DNA of 26,526 bases from an uncultured Muribaculaceae bacterium (lineage in GTDB: Bacteria; Bacteroidota; Bacteroidia; Bacteroidales; Muribaculaceae): the NCBI GenBank assembly GCA_910584665.1, contig CAJUBL010000045.1:1-26526 (forward strand), read 5' to 3'. Positions 1 through 7,814 of this stretch are shown one piece after another. The notes beneath the pieces were generated by a model that worked only from the letters and a program-made list of their open reading frames with translations, did not search any database and was not told the origin of the DNA. Each line of letters opens with the position of its first letter. Positions within the stretch are counted from its first letter, which is position 1. The position numbers and the translations under genes are program-made.

Positions 1-18
1 AGAGCAATTAACCTACGC

Positions 19-930
19 TCATTTCCAATAAATTACACTCTTTTCGTAACTTCTCAATGCAAATTCCCTGATCTGAAACTGTCGGTCCCGCCTTTTACAT
101 GATGACAGCCATTTCCGGAACCTCTCATCAGGCAGTTGTCTGGGAAGCAGCGTATCGGCCATATCATCTACAGCTTTATCAAAATTTTTCACAGAGAATA
201 TGACATAGAGCATATTTACTTCAACCCCCTGTTCACATGTCAGATGATATTGTTTTACCGATTCATCGGCATCGTTATGGTCATACGAAAACAGAGTCCT
301 TGCAACCCCACCCCTGATAAACGAGGCATGACCGTCATCATCGGGATAAGGGAGCAGACAATATACATTATTCATATCTGACAGATAGACCGCAATAAAT
401 CCATCAACCGACGAGGTTACCCTCACAAACAGATCGTCGCCGTCATGAAACTCCGTACGTTCAAACTTATCTGAAACCCCATTACACAATACTTTGATGT
501 CGAGATCAGTCTGTGTCTCATCAATCGGCCTTATAAACCCTTTGACTCTGACATTTACCACAAGACCTCCGTCATACCACACCTTATACTCGGGAACACC
601 GATAGTCTGAACCCACTCGCCTCTCACTTCACTTTCGGCCTGTGATGTGAATTTCACATCGCTGTTATTGCCATCGGCAATAACAAGTGTCGAATTGTTC
701 TGTTGAACCGTCGTCCCGAAATGATCTTCCACCGCCTGTAATTTAGCACGTTTCAATGCATTGACTTTTGCTTCGTCTTCACCGGCGGATGGAGGTGCAT
801 AATAGGTATAATCCACCGAGACTCGTATCATGTCTTTGTCACGGTCAGAGGCTGATACCTCCTGCCGTAAAAACAGCAGGAGGCAGGCCATCATAATAAT
901 TACAGTTATTTTATTTGTATTTTTTTCCAT
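19..930 (-). CDS. Exported DUF4384 domain protein, last gene of the caspase operon
   Basis: 303 residues. An uncleaved-looking or cleavable hydrophobic N-terminus (about residues 8-26, ending VSAS) predicts export. Residues 50-130 form an alpha/beta region (EAKVNALKRAKLQAV, then EYKVWYDGGLVVNVRVKGFI) like the domain that commonly precedes DUF4384. Residues 160-245 match DUF4384 in pattern: FHDGDDLFVRVTSSVDGFIA, then a 'vyCLLPYPDDDG' segment. The family has no settled biochemical role and is often found beside peptidase C14 (caspase) genes. That agrees with the neighbour here: the ATG lies 25 nt inside the caspase gene, so translation is probably coupled. The C-terminus (KRRDRQFQIREFALRSYEKS) is basic. 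Only 18 bases lie beyond the stop, so whether the operon continues cannot be judged. Confidence 0.8.
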   Translation of the reverse strand: MEKNTNKITVIIMMACLLLFLRQEVSASDRDKDMIRVSVDYTYYAPPSAGEDEAKVNALKRAKLQAVEDHFGTTVQQNNSTLVIADGNNSDVKFTSQAESEVRGEWVQTIGVPEYKVWYDGGLVVNVRVKGFIRPIDETQTDLDIKVLCNGVSDKFERTEFHDGDDLFVRVTSSVDGFIAVYLSDMNNVYCLLPYPDDDGHASFIRGGVARTLFSYDHNDADESVKQYHLTCEQGVEVNMLYVIFSVKNFDKAVDDMADTLLPRQLPDERFRKWLSSCKRRDRQFQIREFALRSYEKSVIYWK

Positions 931-3900
931 TCCAAGGATATATTTGCTCCGGGAGTAACCGTCGGTGTCTGAGACAGATTCTTATCACGCAAAGCAATGA
1001 TATTCACCTCTTTCTTAACATAGTCGGCCAAGTCTCCAAACTTCAGCGCACCTTCATGTTCCTTGATCTTTTTAAGAAGGTAATATGTAAACAGACCATG
1101 TTGTTTCTCATCATAGGCATGAGCGGTCTCATTACCTGAGGTTGCACTGAACACAACCAGATTGCCATTCGGTTTTTTAATATCAGGTGTAATAGCAACG
1201 CCTCGATCTCCTTTGGACATGGAATGGCCGTCTCTCTGAGAGCCGCTGAAACATGCATCGACAAATGCCAGAACATTTTCGGAGGGGAGCTTACCCAACG
1301 ATTCATAAACATCTGAAAGCCTGTAACCCGATGTCACATCTGAACTGTAACCATCTACAGGCAACAGATATGCATCCTTGGTTTTCGCATCGGGCATTCC
1401 ATGACCGGCATAATATACAATAAACTTAGCTTTTCCTTCATAGGCATCAGCCATCTGTCGTATCCAGTTAAATTCAAAGCGCATATCATTCAGAGTCGCA
1501 TCAGGGCGGAAATGCACATTGCTCTCAGGAATACCCAAAGCTTTGGTGCAATATTGCTTAAACGTACTTCCATCATTATAAGCATAATCAACAGATTCCT
1601 CCTGCTGATAATTCTCATTGGCAATTATTACAGCAAAGGTATTATCACTTGTATCCAGACTTTTAGGTATTCCCACATCAATATCTGAAGTACCAAAAGT
1701 CAGATTACGGGTATTTATCGTCTGTTTGCCTCCTTTGAAATTTCTATTAGCCGAGGCGTCGCTGATTTCAACCGGATTAAAATTATATTCGACATTCGCA
1801 AGGTTGTAAGTCAACGAAGCCTGATTACTATACGAGTATCTCGTGCCATCAGGCATTGTAAAATGATATTCAGAGAGGGCTATTCCATCATTCTCTATAA
1901 AGAAAGACGGTTCCCGTTTGAGATTTGCAAAATTTGCCTTGAATTCCTGAGCGTCCACTGAAGGCACATGTACAAGAATATCCGAAGCAGAATATTTGGT
2001 CTTTATAAGATATGTTTCATTATCAGGATCATACGAGCCGATAATCGACGGGGCGTCAACAGGAAGCTGAGGCCTGATCATGGCAATATATGCATTCTGG
2101 GCCTCACCCGTCAGTTCGTAAATCTTCTGGGAGCGGGTCTTCTCATTGACTCTGATTTTCCAGTCATCAATCTTTTCAAACTCACCCCGCTGCTGCCAGT
2201 CATTAATTATGCGTTCCACATAATTCCGGGCATAGAAACTGAACGTGTTACGACGATTGAGCTCTCTCTGGGTCGCTTCAAGTACTTTCCGGACTGCGAC
2301 ATTGATAAGTTCATGCTTTTCAGAAGCAACCTTGGTCATCGCATTACCGTTTTTTTCTTCCAGTTTTGCGAATTTCTTTGAAATCTTCTCGGAATTCTTG
2401 CGATTATATTTTTTAAAGGAGATAAAATTCTCGCCCGTAAAACTTACCGCACCACCACCATAATCTATATCATACGTAAAATAATTGGGATTATATCTGG
2501 AATAGCGCGGCTTTGATGACATACTGAAAGGCAATACGACATCTCCGGCCAGAGAGAGCACTCCATATATTCCTTTTGAATCAGCCGCAATAAAAGCCAT
2601 CAGTTTCTCATCCCATACCAGCTCATTATATTCGGGTGCAATCAATTCTTTTCCAAAGACATTACATATACCTTGCTTACCGTTACCGACAACCCTGAAG
2701 ACCGGTATACTGTTGTCCCCGATACGAATTGTCTCGGCTTTGAAACCAGTATATCTATCGGCAGGTATTATCTCAATACCCGATGAATTGTATAATCCGG
2801 TATAATCCTTTGATTTCACGACATAGAACCCATCCTGTATTTTGATATCATCAAATTTAGCAGGAAGAATTACCGATCCATTCTCCCGGTTCAATCCTAT
2901 CACATTATTTTTGCTGACCTTGAAACAATCACTGTTCTTACCCATTGATACAGCATCAATTCCTGCATACTGGTTAGGAAGAACATATTTTCCCGTATTG
3001 AAATTAACAGCGCCCCATTGTCCTTTTAACTGAGTGAGCAGATAAGGGTTCCCATTAAGTTTCATAAGTCTAATATTCTGGAACTGGCATGGATATAATT
3101 CCTCAAACGATTGAGTACATACACCCCAGAGACCATCTTTTTTACAATATAACAACCCCTCTTTGTTATCAATCTGCTCATAGACAAAAGGGAGTTTCTC
3201 TTTTCCTGAAAGATCTATCACTCCGGTTTTTCCATCTGACCGTGCAATATATCCTTTATCCGATAATTTTTTCAACATAGAATACCGGGCAGGAATTTTC
3301 CATGTGTTTTTCCTGTTGAGAATTCCATATCCATCGTTGGTCTTAACCATGCAACGGTCCTCATCAAGCCATTCGACAAGAACCTTTATATTGTTCACAC
3401 AGGGGATTACCTCCTGCATTGATGCGTCAACCAGTCCCCATTTACCGTCAACCGATTTCACATTGGCATATCCGTCACCATCACTGATCTTGTCGAATTC
3501 GACTGATGAATAACTTACAGGCTGACGCAGACTGTATGAAGCCCAATAGTAACCGGAATCAGGCTCTTTGGGTTTTGTCGGGACCGGATTATACGGTTTA
3601 CCTGGAGGAACAACCAGACCACGCTCTCCTTTCACCTGATCAAAGAAAGGTTCAAACTGTACAGCATTTACAGCATTGGAAACGGCCAGGCCATCAGATA
3701 CAGCTCCCAGACCGGCGGCTAAAGCACCAAGCCAACCGCTATTCTGTGTCTGGGCCGCCCGTTGCCTCTGTTCCTGCTCAACCTGAGCCTGAGCTACTTT
3801 CTCCACACGTGCCCTCTCGGCATTATACCTGTTTGTCGCCTCAGCCTTTGCCGCCTCAACTTTTGCATTGTAAGCACTGAGATCTGCTTTATACTTTGCA

Positions 3901-4241
3901 TCAACCCGCTGATAATTATTCATATCAATCTCATACTGCTTCATATCCAGTATCCATTGGTCATGTTCAGATTTCTTCTGCTGATCAAGCAGATATAACT
4001 CAATATAACCCTTATGAAGCTTGTACTTACGGCCCTCTGAAGCTATCACATTACCGTTTTTATCAGCCAGTCCGTAAAGAGTCTCTCCATCTTTCTGTTC
4101 GCTGAGAAAATACCATCCACCACATTCGGGATGAAACTGCACCTGAGAGAACCGAGACCCCAGACCTCCCGGAATACCCTGTGCCAACATTACTTCAAGC
4201 ACAGATGTCATAAAAATGATTATAGAAATATAGCGCTTCAT
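906..4241 (-). CDS. Exported WG-repeat caspase-family (peptidase C14) protein
   Basis: 1111 residues. A signal peptide (residues 1-20, ending MLAQ) is followed by a short WG-like stretch (40-75), a charged coiled coil (85-165, rich in K/E/Q/A), and a Gly/Ala-rich hydrophobic patch (170-195). Then comes a long series of WG-type beta repeats (about 255-570; KWGLVDASMQEVIPC, LWGVCTQSFEELYPC, QWGAVNFNTGKYVLP). A helical region follows (615-720), then a C-terminal caspase fold (about 868-1060). The catalytic dyad is visible: His947 in IVYYAGHG and Cys997 in FVDACFSG. FAVIIANENYQ is the usual first strand. C14 caspases of this type are predicted Cys proteases; substrate and specificity are unknown, and the signal peptide puts this one outside the cytoplasm. 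It starts 5 bp after the upstream gene's stop and overlaps the downstream gene, so it is the centre of a three-gene unit. Family membership is firm; the role is not. Confidence 0.9.
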   Translation of the reverse strand: MKRYISIIIFMTSVLEVMLAQGIPGGLGSRFSQVQFHPECGGWYFLSEQKDGETLYGLADKNGNVIASEGRKYKLHKGYIELYLLDQQKKSEHDQWILDMKQYEIDMNNYQRVDAKYKADLSAYNAKVEAAKAEATNRYNAERARVEKVAQAQVEQEQRQRAAQTQNSGWLGALAAGLGAVSDGLAVSNAVNAVQFEPFFDQVKGERGLVVPPGKPYNPVPTKPKEPDSGYYWASYSLRQPVSYSSVEFDKISDGDGYANVKSVDGKWGLVDASMQEVIPCVNNIKVLVEWLDEDRCMVKTNDGYGILNRKNTWKIPARYSMLKKLSDKGYIARSDGKTGVIDLSGKEKLPFVYEQIDNKEGLLYCKKDGLWGVCTQSFEELYPCQFQNIRLMKLNGNPYLLTQLKGQWGAVNFNTGKYVLPNQYAGIDAVSMGKNSDCFKVSKNNVIGLNRENGSVILPAKFDDIKIQDGFYVVKSKDYTGLYNSSGIEIIPADRYTGFKAETIRIGDNSIPVFRVVGNGKQGICNVFGKELIAPEYNELVWDEKLMAFIAADSKGIYGVLSLAGDVVLPFSMSSKPRYSRYNPNYFTYDIDYGGGAVSFTGENFISFKKYNRKNSEKISKKFAKLEEKNGNAMTKVASEKHELINVAVRKVLEATQRELNRRNTFSFYARNYVERIINDWQQRGEFEKIDDWKIRVNEKTRSQKIYELTGEAQNAYIAMIRPQLPVDAPSIIGSYDPDNETYLIKTKYSASDILVHVPSVDAQEFKANFANLKREPSFFIENDGIALSEYHFTMPDGTRYSYSNQASLTYNLANVEYNFNPVEISDASANRNFKGGKQTINTRNLTFGTSDIDVGIPKSLDTSDNTFAVIIANENYQQEESVDYAYNDGSTFKQYCTKALGIPESNVHFRPDATLNDMRFEFNWIRQMADAYEGKAKFIVYYAGHGMPDAKTKDAYLLPVDGYSSDVTSGYRLSDVYESLGKLPSENVLAFVDACFSGSQRDGHSMSKGDRGVAITPDIKKPNGNLVVFSATSGNETAHAYDEKQHGLFTYYLLKKIKEHEGALKFGDLADYVKKEVNIIALRDKNLSQTPTVTPGANISLEWKKIQIK

Positions 4242-4246
4242 ATCCT

Positions 4247-4924
4247 TTACCAGCCAAGAAGTTCATCAAGTTTACCATGCAACGAGTCACCGCGCTGTTC
4301 AAGTTCCTTCTTTACAGCACGCTTAGCCGCAGCCTTTGCCATATCCTGGCTGTATGCGATTCTGATAAGTATCTCCCTGTTGTTTCCGTTAACCACTCTA
4401 TAGGTCTCAACCACCGGAACAACACGTCCTATACTTTGCGATATAAGATTTTTACTTGCAAGCACACTGCGTGTTATTGAAGCGGCATCACTCTGATCCA
4501 TCTGCTCGTTTGCCACCGTATTCTCAATAAGCGCTGTGATTTCAGTCTGAATCTGTCCGGCAAGATTCTGCTTGGCAAGCTCAAGAGCCTGCATTTTTGC
4601 AGCATCATAATTACCGCCCGTACTCATTGCCTCAGCCATGATATACTGTGGAAAGCCATCCGAATCATACTGATACTGCATTATGTATGACTTGTCAAGC
4701 TGCTTTTCAAGAGGCAGAGCACCCGGAGCTGTCTTCCATCCGTCCTTCGACAGACGTTTTGCCTCTTTCCGTGCCGCCTTACTTGCTTTCTCATTCAGCT
4801 CCTTTTTGGACACTTTTGTGAGTTCCTGACGTTCTTTCAGTTGATCTTTAGCAGATTGGGCATAACTGAATTCTCCTGTTGAAATGAACAATACAGCGAC
4901 CAGTCCCCAAATAGTTTTTTTCAT
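4247..4924 (-). CDS. Exported LPP20-like protein, first gene of the caspase operon
   Basis: 225 residues. The signal peptide is residues 1-22 (ending FSYAQ). A strongly charged helical segment follows (25-60, rich in K/E/A). A core (about 95-195) then has the look of LPP20-family domains: AAKMQALELAKQNLAGQIQT, a central helix, and a closing strand (EILIRIAYS). There is no lipobox Cys, so this is probably a soluble periplasmic protein. The last 25 residues are again charged and helical. It lies 5 bp ahead of the caspase gene, in the same direction. No Shine-Dalgarno site is seen at its ATG, as is common in Bacteroidetes. No clear -7 box lies in the first 100 bp upstream; the nearest good one is at 5313-5320, which belongs at least as plausibly to the candidate RNA. 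The function is unknown, and the LPP20 assignment is by pattern only. Confidence 0.75.
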   Translation of the reverse strand: MKKTIWGLVAVLFISTGEFSYAQSAKDQLKERQELTKVSKKELNEKASKAARKEAKRLSKDGWKTAPGALPLEKQLDKSYIMQYQYDSDGFPQYIMAEAMSTGGNYDAAKMQALELAKQNLAGQIQTEITALIENTVANEQMDQSDAASITRSVLASKNLISQSIGRVVPVVETYRVVNGNNREILIRIAYSQDMAKAAAKRAVKKELEQRGDSLHGKLDELLGW

Positions 4925-5009
4925 AAATTGACCCGTAATTGATTATGCCGGAAGACTCACAATCCAACATGATTGCACAAGAAAAAGCGTGAGAGTCTGT
5001 ATCTGTTGC

Positions 5010-5306
5010 CATCTTACCAGTCGAGGCTTCTCGCATTGCCCTATCAAAGTCAGATGACAACGCCAGAAGCCCACGCCTATATATGCAATCAATATATCCG
5101 GCCTCTGTTTCTCACGAAACATCGGATCGAATACATACATATTACATATCCACGGGCATCTACCGTTGCTACATCCTTGACTTTGATATGAAATTTTGCG
5201 AGAATTCCGACCGGTCAAGAATTAGCGTAGATAAACGCTTTCTTTATATATTTTTCAGCAACCCACCCCTCTATACCCCAAGCCGGGGCTTCTGAAGGAC
5301 GGCCTG
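5010..5306 (-). ncRNA. Candidate structured RNA between the caspase operon and its upstream promoter
   Basis: A strand-specific chain of hairpins lies between a good promoter (5313-5343) and the caspase operon. The RNA would begin near 5306. Its stems, in plus-strand coordinates, are: CCCC 5276-5279 with GGGG 5285-5288; GTTTC 5107-5111 with GAAAC 5116-5120, closing a GTGA tetraloop in the RNA; ATATAT 5079-5084 with 5092-5097; and a long two-part stem of 5025-5031 with 5065-5071 plus 5033-5038 with 5058-5063 (13 pairs, one G-U, symmetric one-base bulge). No intrinsic terminator was found, so the 3' end is a guess and the RNA could be the leader of the operon. By recall only, it resembles a recurrent Bacteroidales intergenic element, possibly the Bacteroidales-1 / 6S-like RNA. 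A 91-codon minus-strand frame at 4943-5218 overlaps it and is probably not coding. Confidence 0.45.
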
Positions 5307-5312
5307 CGGCCG

Positions 5313-5343
5313 CAAATATACGACATATTTTACACCTGAGCAA
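5313..5343 (-). promoter_or_regulatory. Bacteroidetes-type promoter reading towards the caspase operon
   Basis: On the minus strand, the -7 box TATATTTG (5313-5320) matches the Bacteroidetes consensus TAnnTTTG. A TTG at 5341-5343 sits 20 bp upstream, the usual spacing to the -33 element. A GGCC-TGC-GGCC palindrome (5301-5311) lies at the expected start of transcription. The next coding start (4924) is about 380 bp away, so the promoter serves either the candidate RNA or a very long leader. Confidence 0.55.
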
Positions 5344-5493
5344 TATTGACTGTGCAATAGCATCAAATATTTTTAAGCCCACTCTCTACGCTTCACTCCG
5401 AAAACGTTCTGTGTTGATATCAAGGTTGAACGATAATCGCAGATATAAAAGAAAAAGGATGACAACGTAAACCAGATAAACATAAAAATCAAC

Positions 5494-5593
5494 AACCGCA
5501 AATTACGTGGATTACGCAAAAATTCCAGGTAGTGGAATCGGTTTTTCCGATCTTCCTATTATATAATTTGCGTAATTAGCGTAATTTGCGGTT
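5494..5593. repeat. Long imperfect palindrome, left copy of a dispersed repeat
   Basis: The left arm 5494-5507 (AACCGCAAATTACG) is the exact reverse complement of 5580-5593. A second pair, 5511-5520 with 5567-5576 (ATTACGCAAA), nests inside it, so the stem is about 25 bp. The 46-nt loop holds two more small hairpins (5523-5537 and 5538-5550). The right arm carries the 15-mer GCGTAATTTGCGGTT, which recurs exactly at 14261-14275 and 14387-14401. No coding sequence was found between 5344 and 5493. Confidence 0.8.
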
Positions 5594-5606
5594 TGAATAT
5601 GAAAAG

Positions 5607-5655
5607 AAGCGCGGATTACGCATTTTTTAATAATCTGCGTAATCTGCGCTTTAAA
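5607..5655. repeat. Second palindrome of the dispersed repeat, downstream of the GH51 gene
   Basis: Arms 5607-5622 and 5636-5651 pair over 16 positions with a single wobble, around a T/A-rich loop. Bases 5631-5655 recur without change at 14327-14351 (25 identical nt). The palindrome starts 23 bp after the GH51 stop codon, and read on the minus strand it is followed by CTTTTC, so it could act as the GH51 terminator. That role is inference; the repeat itself is directly seen. Confidence 0.75.
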
Positions 5656-5673
5656 GTTCTTTATATCTGTGCG

Positions 5674-7665
5674 TTACTTTTTGGAAGTACGGTTAAAGAT
5701 GTAGACCTGAAATGTCTTGGGTGCGATCGTAGTAGTGTAGAATTTGCCTTCTGCAACAATCGGTGACTCGACGGGAGCCATCCTGTCCGGATCATCGAGT
5801 GTATTCTCAGCCATCGGATCGGTACTCGTGAAAGTTATAACTTTGCCGCCATTGATGCTCTCTTTCTTTTTCAATCCGTCAAAATTGATATCAAGCTGCT
5901 GTGGCTCTTCACCGGTATTGGCGACCTTGATGATAACGGTATTATTGTCGGTATCAGCAACGGCGCTTGCAAACAGACCGTTCTGTCCCTGTGCGCCAAC
6001 GATAGCGTTGCCATCCATAGTGAGAGGCAGGACGTTGGTACCTTTGTTTCGGGCATATAGCTGCTGTACATAATAGCTGCAGGTAGGCATAGACCGCAGA
6101 TTGTCAAACCATATCATGTCGGGACGCCACTGCCAGCCCTCGACGTGGGCGAAGAGCGGGGCATAAGTGGCCATATGCACAAGATCGGCATTGCGTTCCA
6201 GTCCGGTCATGAAAGCGGCCTCAAGCAGGGCGGCGTTGTAGTGATTGTACTTCCTGCCCTTACCGTGGCATGCATACTCGCCGGCAAAAACCTTAGGACC
6301 CTTACGGTCATAGTTGTCATATCGGGCACCCTGTGCGAGGAACCATGTCTCGGGACGGTAGAAGTGTTCGTCGACGAGGTCGGCCTTGAGACGTGTCATC
6401 TCGGGCCACAGGTATTCAAACTGCTTGCCCTCGCTGTCGGGGCCAGACGAACCCACAATCCTGATCTCGGGATGTGCCTTGCGGAACTTCTTCACAAACG
6501 GCTCGAGACGCTGCGGGTAGATCGAATCCCACTGCTCGTTACCGATTCCTATAAATTTCATGTTGAACGGCTCGGGATGTCCCATATCGGCGCGTACCCT
6601 ACCCCAGGGGGTGGTAACATCTCCGTTGGCAAACTCCACGAGGTCAATGGCATCCTGAATGAAGATGTCAAGGGAATCCATCGGGATCTGCTGATCCGGA
6701 CTGTTCTGGAACTGACACACGAGACCTACATTGAGGATCGGCAGCGGCTCGGCACCGATTTCCTCGGCAAGCTGGAAATACTCATAGAATCCGAGACCGT
6801 AGCTCTGATAATAGTCGGGGAAGAAACGGTGAGGGAACGTATAGTGCCAGCGGTTCTCGTTTGTAGGACGGTTCTCGACCGGCCCTACGGTCTCTTTCCA
6901 TTTATAGCGTGTATCAGGATCGGTACCTTCTACGATACATCCGCCGGGAAAACGCAGGACACCTGGATTCACATCCTTGAGCAACTGAGCCAGATCGGCA
7001 CGGAGTCCGTTCTCGTGACCGTTGAAAGTATTGACAGGGAAAAGCGATATGTGCTCGAGGTCAACCATAGCCTCGGGCTTCTTGAGGAAGATGCGCAGTT
7101 TTGCCTTGTCGATAGTCTTATCAGACTTGATCACTGCTGTATATTTTTTCCACTCATTGCCCGACACCTCGACCTCAACACGCGAGAAAGCCTGTTTTTC
7201 GCCCATAGTCGACGGGTCGATAAGCTCAACCCTGATGACAGCCTTCTCTCCGGGATCGACGGTACGTGCCCACACGCTGAAACGGTAATCCTCATCTTTG
7301 GTTACCCCTATACCGAAAAAGCCTTCGTTGACAAGACCTGTATACTTCTCGCGGTGCCCCGAAGGGGACAGCCGCACGTAATGGGGAGCACGCTCAAAGG
7401 GTCCGTCATCCTTCAGTTCCACTTTGCCGAACGACTCCCACCCCATAAGGGACTGCGGGAACTCAAAAGAGCGGTTCTTTATAAGCTCGGCATACAGACC
7501 GCCGTCGGCCGCATAATTGATATCCTCGAAAAAGAGCCCATACATTGTGGGCTGAACAGGCGCACCAAGTTTTGATGTCTTTACCGTAAGGGTATTGACA
7601 GCGGCAGAAGCTGTCAGTAACACCGTAGCGGCCGTAACGGCCGTCATGATTGATCTAAGGTTCAT
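5674..7665 (-). CDS. Secreted GH51 alpha-L-arabinofuranosidase
   Basis: 663 residues with a signal peptide (about 1-22). It would hydrolyse terminal non-reducing alpha-L-arabinofuranosyl bonds in arabinan, arabinoxylan or arabinogalactan, by a retaining mechanism. The N-terminal strand MYGLFFEDIN (41-50) starts the catalytic fold. It is interrupted by a carbohydrate-binding-like beta insert (about 75-212), and the (beta/alpha)8 barrel resumes at LRFPGGCIVEGTD. Glu377 in GIGNEQW is the expected acid/base and Glu463 in FAGEYACHG the expected nucleophile. The C-terminal beta domain (about 545-660) completes the family layout. The length is usual for GH51 with the insert. It stands alone: no SusC/SusD pair lies nearby. 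Upstream there is only a poor -7 candidate (TATCTTCG, 7709-7716). The palindrome at 5607-5651 may terminate it. Confidence 0.93.
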   Translation of the reverse strand: MNLRSIMTAVTAATVLLTASAAVNTLTVKTSKLGAPVQPTMYGLFFEDINYAADGGLYAELIKNRSFEFPQSLMGWESFGKVELKDDGPFERAPHYVRLSPSGHREKYTGLVNEGFFGIGVTKDEDYRFSVWARTVDPGEKAVIRVELIDPSTMGEKQAFSRVEVEVSGNEWKKYTAVIKSDKTIDKAKLRIFLKKPEAMVDLEHISLFPVNTFNGHENGLRADLAQLLKDVNPGVLRFPGGCIVEGTDPDTRYKWKETVGPVENRPTNENRWHYTFPHRFFPDYYQSYGLGFYEYFQLAEEIGAEPLPILNVGLVCQFQNSPDQQIPMDSLDIFIQDAIDLVEFANGDVTTPWGRVRADMGHPEPFNMKFIGIGNEQWDSIYPQRLEPFVKKFRKAHPEIRIVGSSGPDSEGKQFEYLWPEMTRLKADLVDEHFYRPETWFLAQGARYDNYDRKGPKVFAGEYACHGKGRKYNHYNAALLEAAFMTGLERNADLVHMATYAPLFAHVEGWQWRPDMIWFDNLRSMPTCSYYVQQLYARNKGTNVLPLTMDGNAIVGAQGQNGLFASAVADTDNNTVIIKVANTGEEPQQLDINFDGLKKKESINGGKVITFTSTDPMAENTLDDPDRMAPVESPIVAEGKFYTTTIAPKTFQVYIFNRTSKK

Positions 7666-7780
7666 AAACTACATTTTGTTATGTGGTGAATATAGGTGAA
7701 TTTACGTGCGAAGATACAGAATTTATCTGAAACAGCAGGTGGACTTTTGAACATTCGAAGGGGTTTTAATTTTTTTTCAT

Positions 7781-7788
7781 TACATTTG
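7781..7788 (+). promoter_or_regulatory. -7 box of the MBOAT operon
   Basis: TACATTTG matches TAnnTTTG, 26 bp ahead of the MBOAT ATG, giving a leader of roughly 20 nt. No convincing -33 box lies at 19-21 bp; a TTTTG at 7745-7749 is too far upstream. A T-rich run (7764-7778) lies between. Confidence 0.5.
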
Positions 7789-7814
7789 CCGCCGCAAAAA
7801 GAATAGAAACCGCA

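Noticed and set aside
939..946. TATATTTG on the plus strand near the end of the caspase gene, as a promoter
   Set aside because: It lies inside coding sequence with no plus-strand gene following it.
4243..4248. AAAGGA ahead of the caspase ATG as a Shine-Dalgarno site
   Set aside because: It is only one base from the start codon, too close for normal use; coupling to the upstream stop is more likely.
4943..5218. 91-codon minus-strand open frame upstream of the caspase operon
   Set aside because: No export signal, domain or ribosome site; it is rich in Cys, Arg and Trp as in chance frames, and its bases are better explained by the hairpins of the candidate RNA.
6145..7575. 476-codon plus-strand frame opposite the GH51 gene
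   Set aside because: It is the antisense shadow of a certain GH51 gene with intact catalytic residues; its translation has no recognisable domain.
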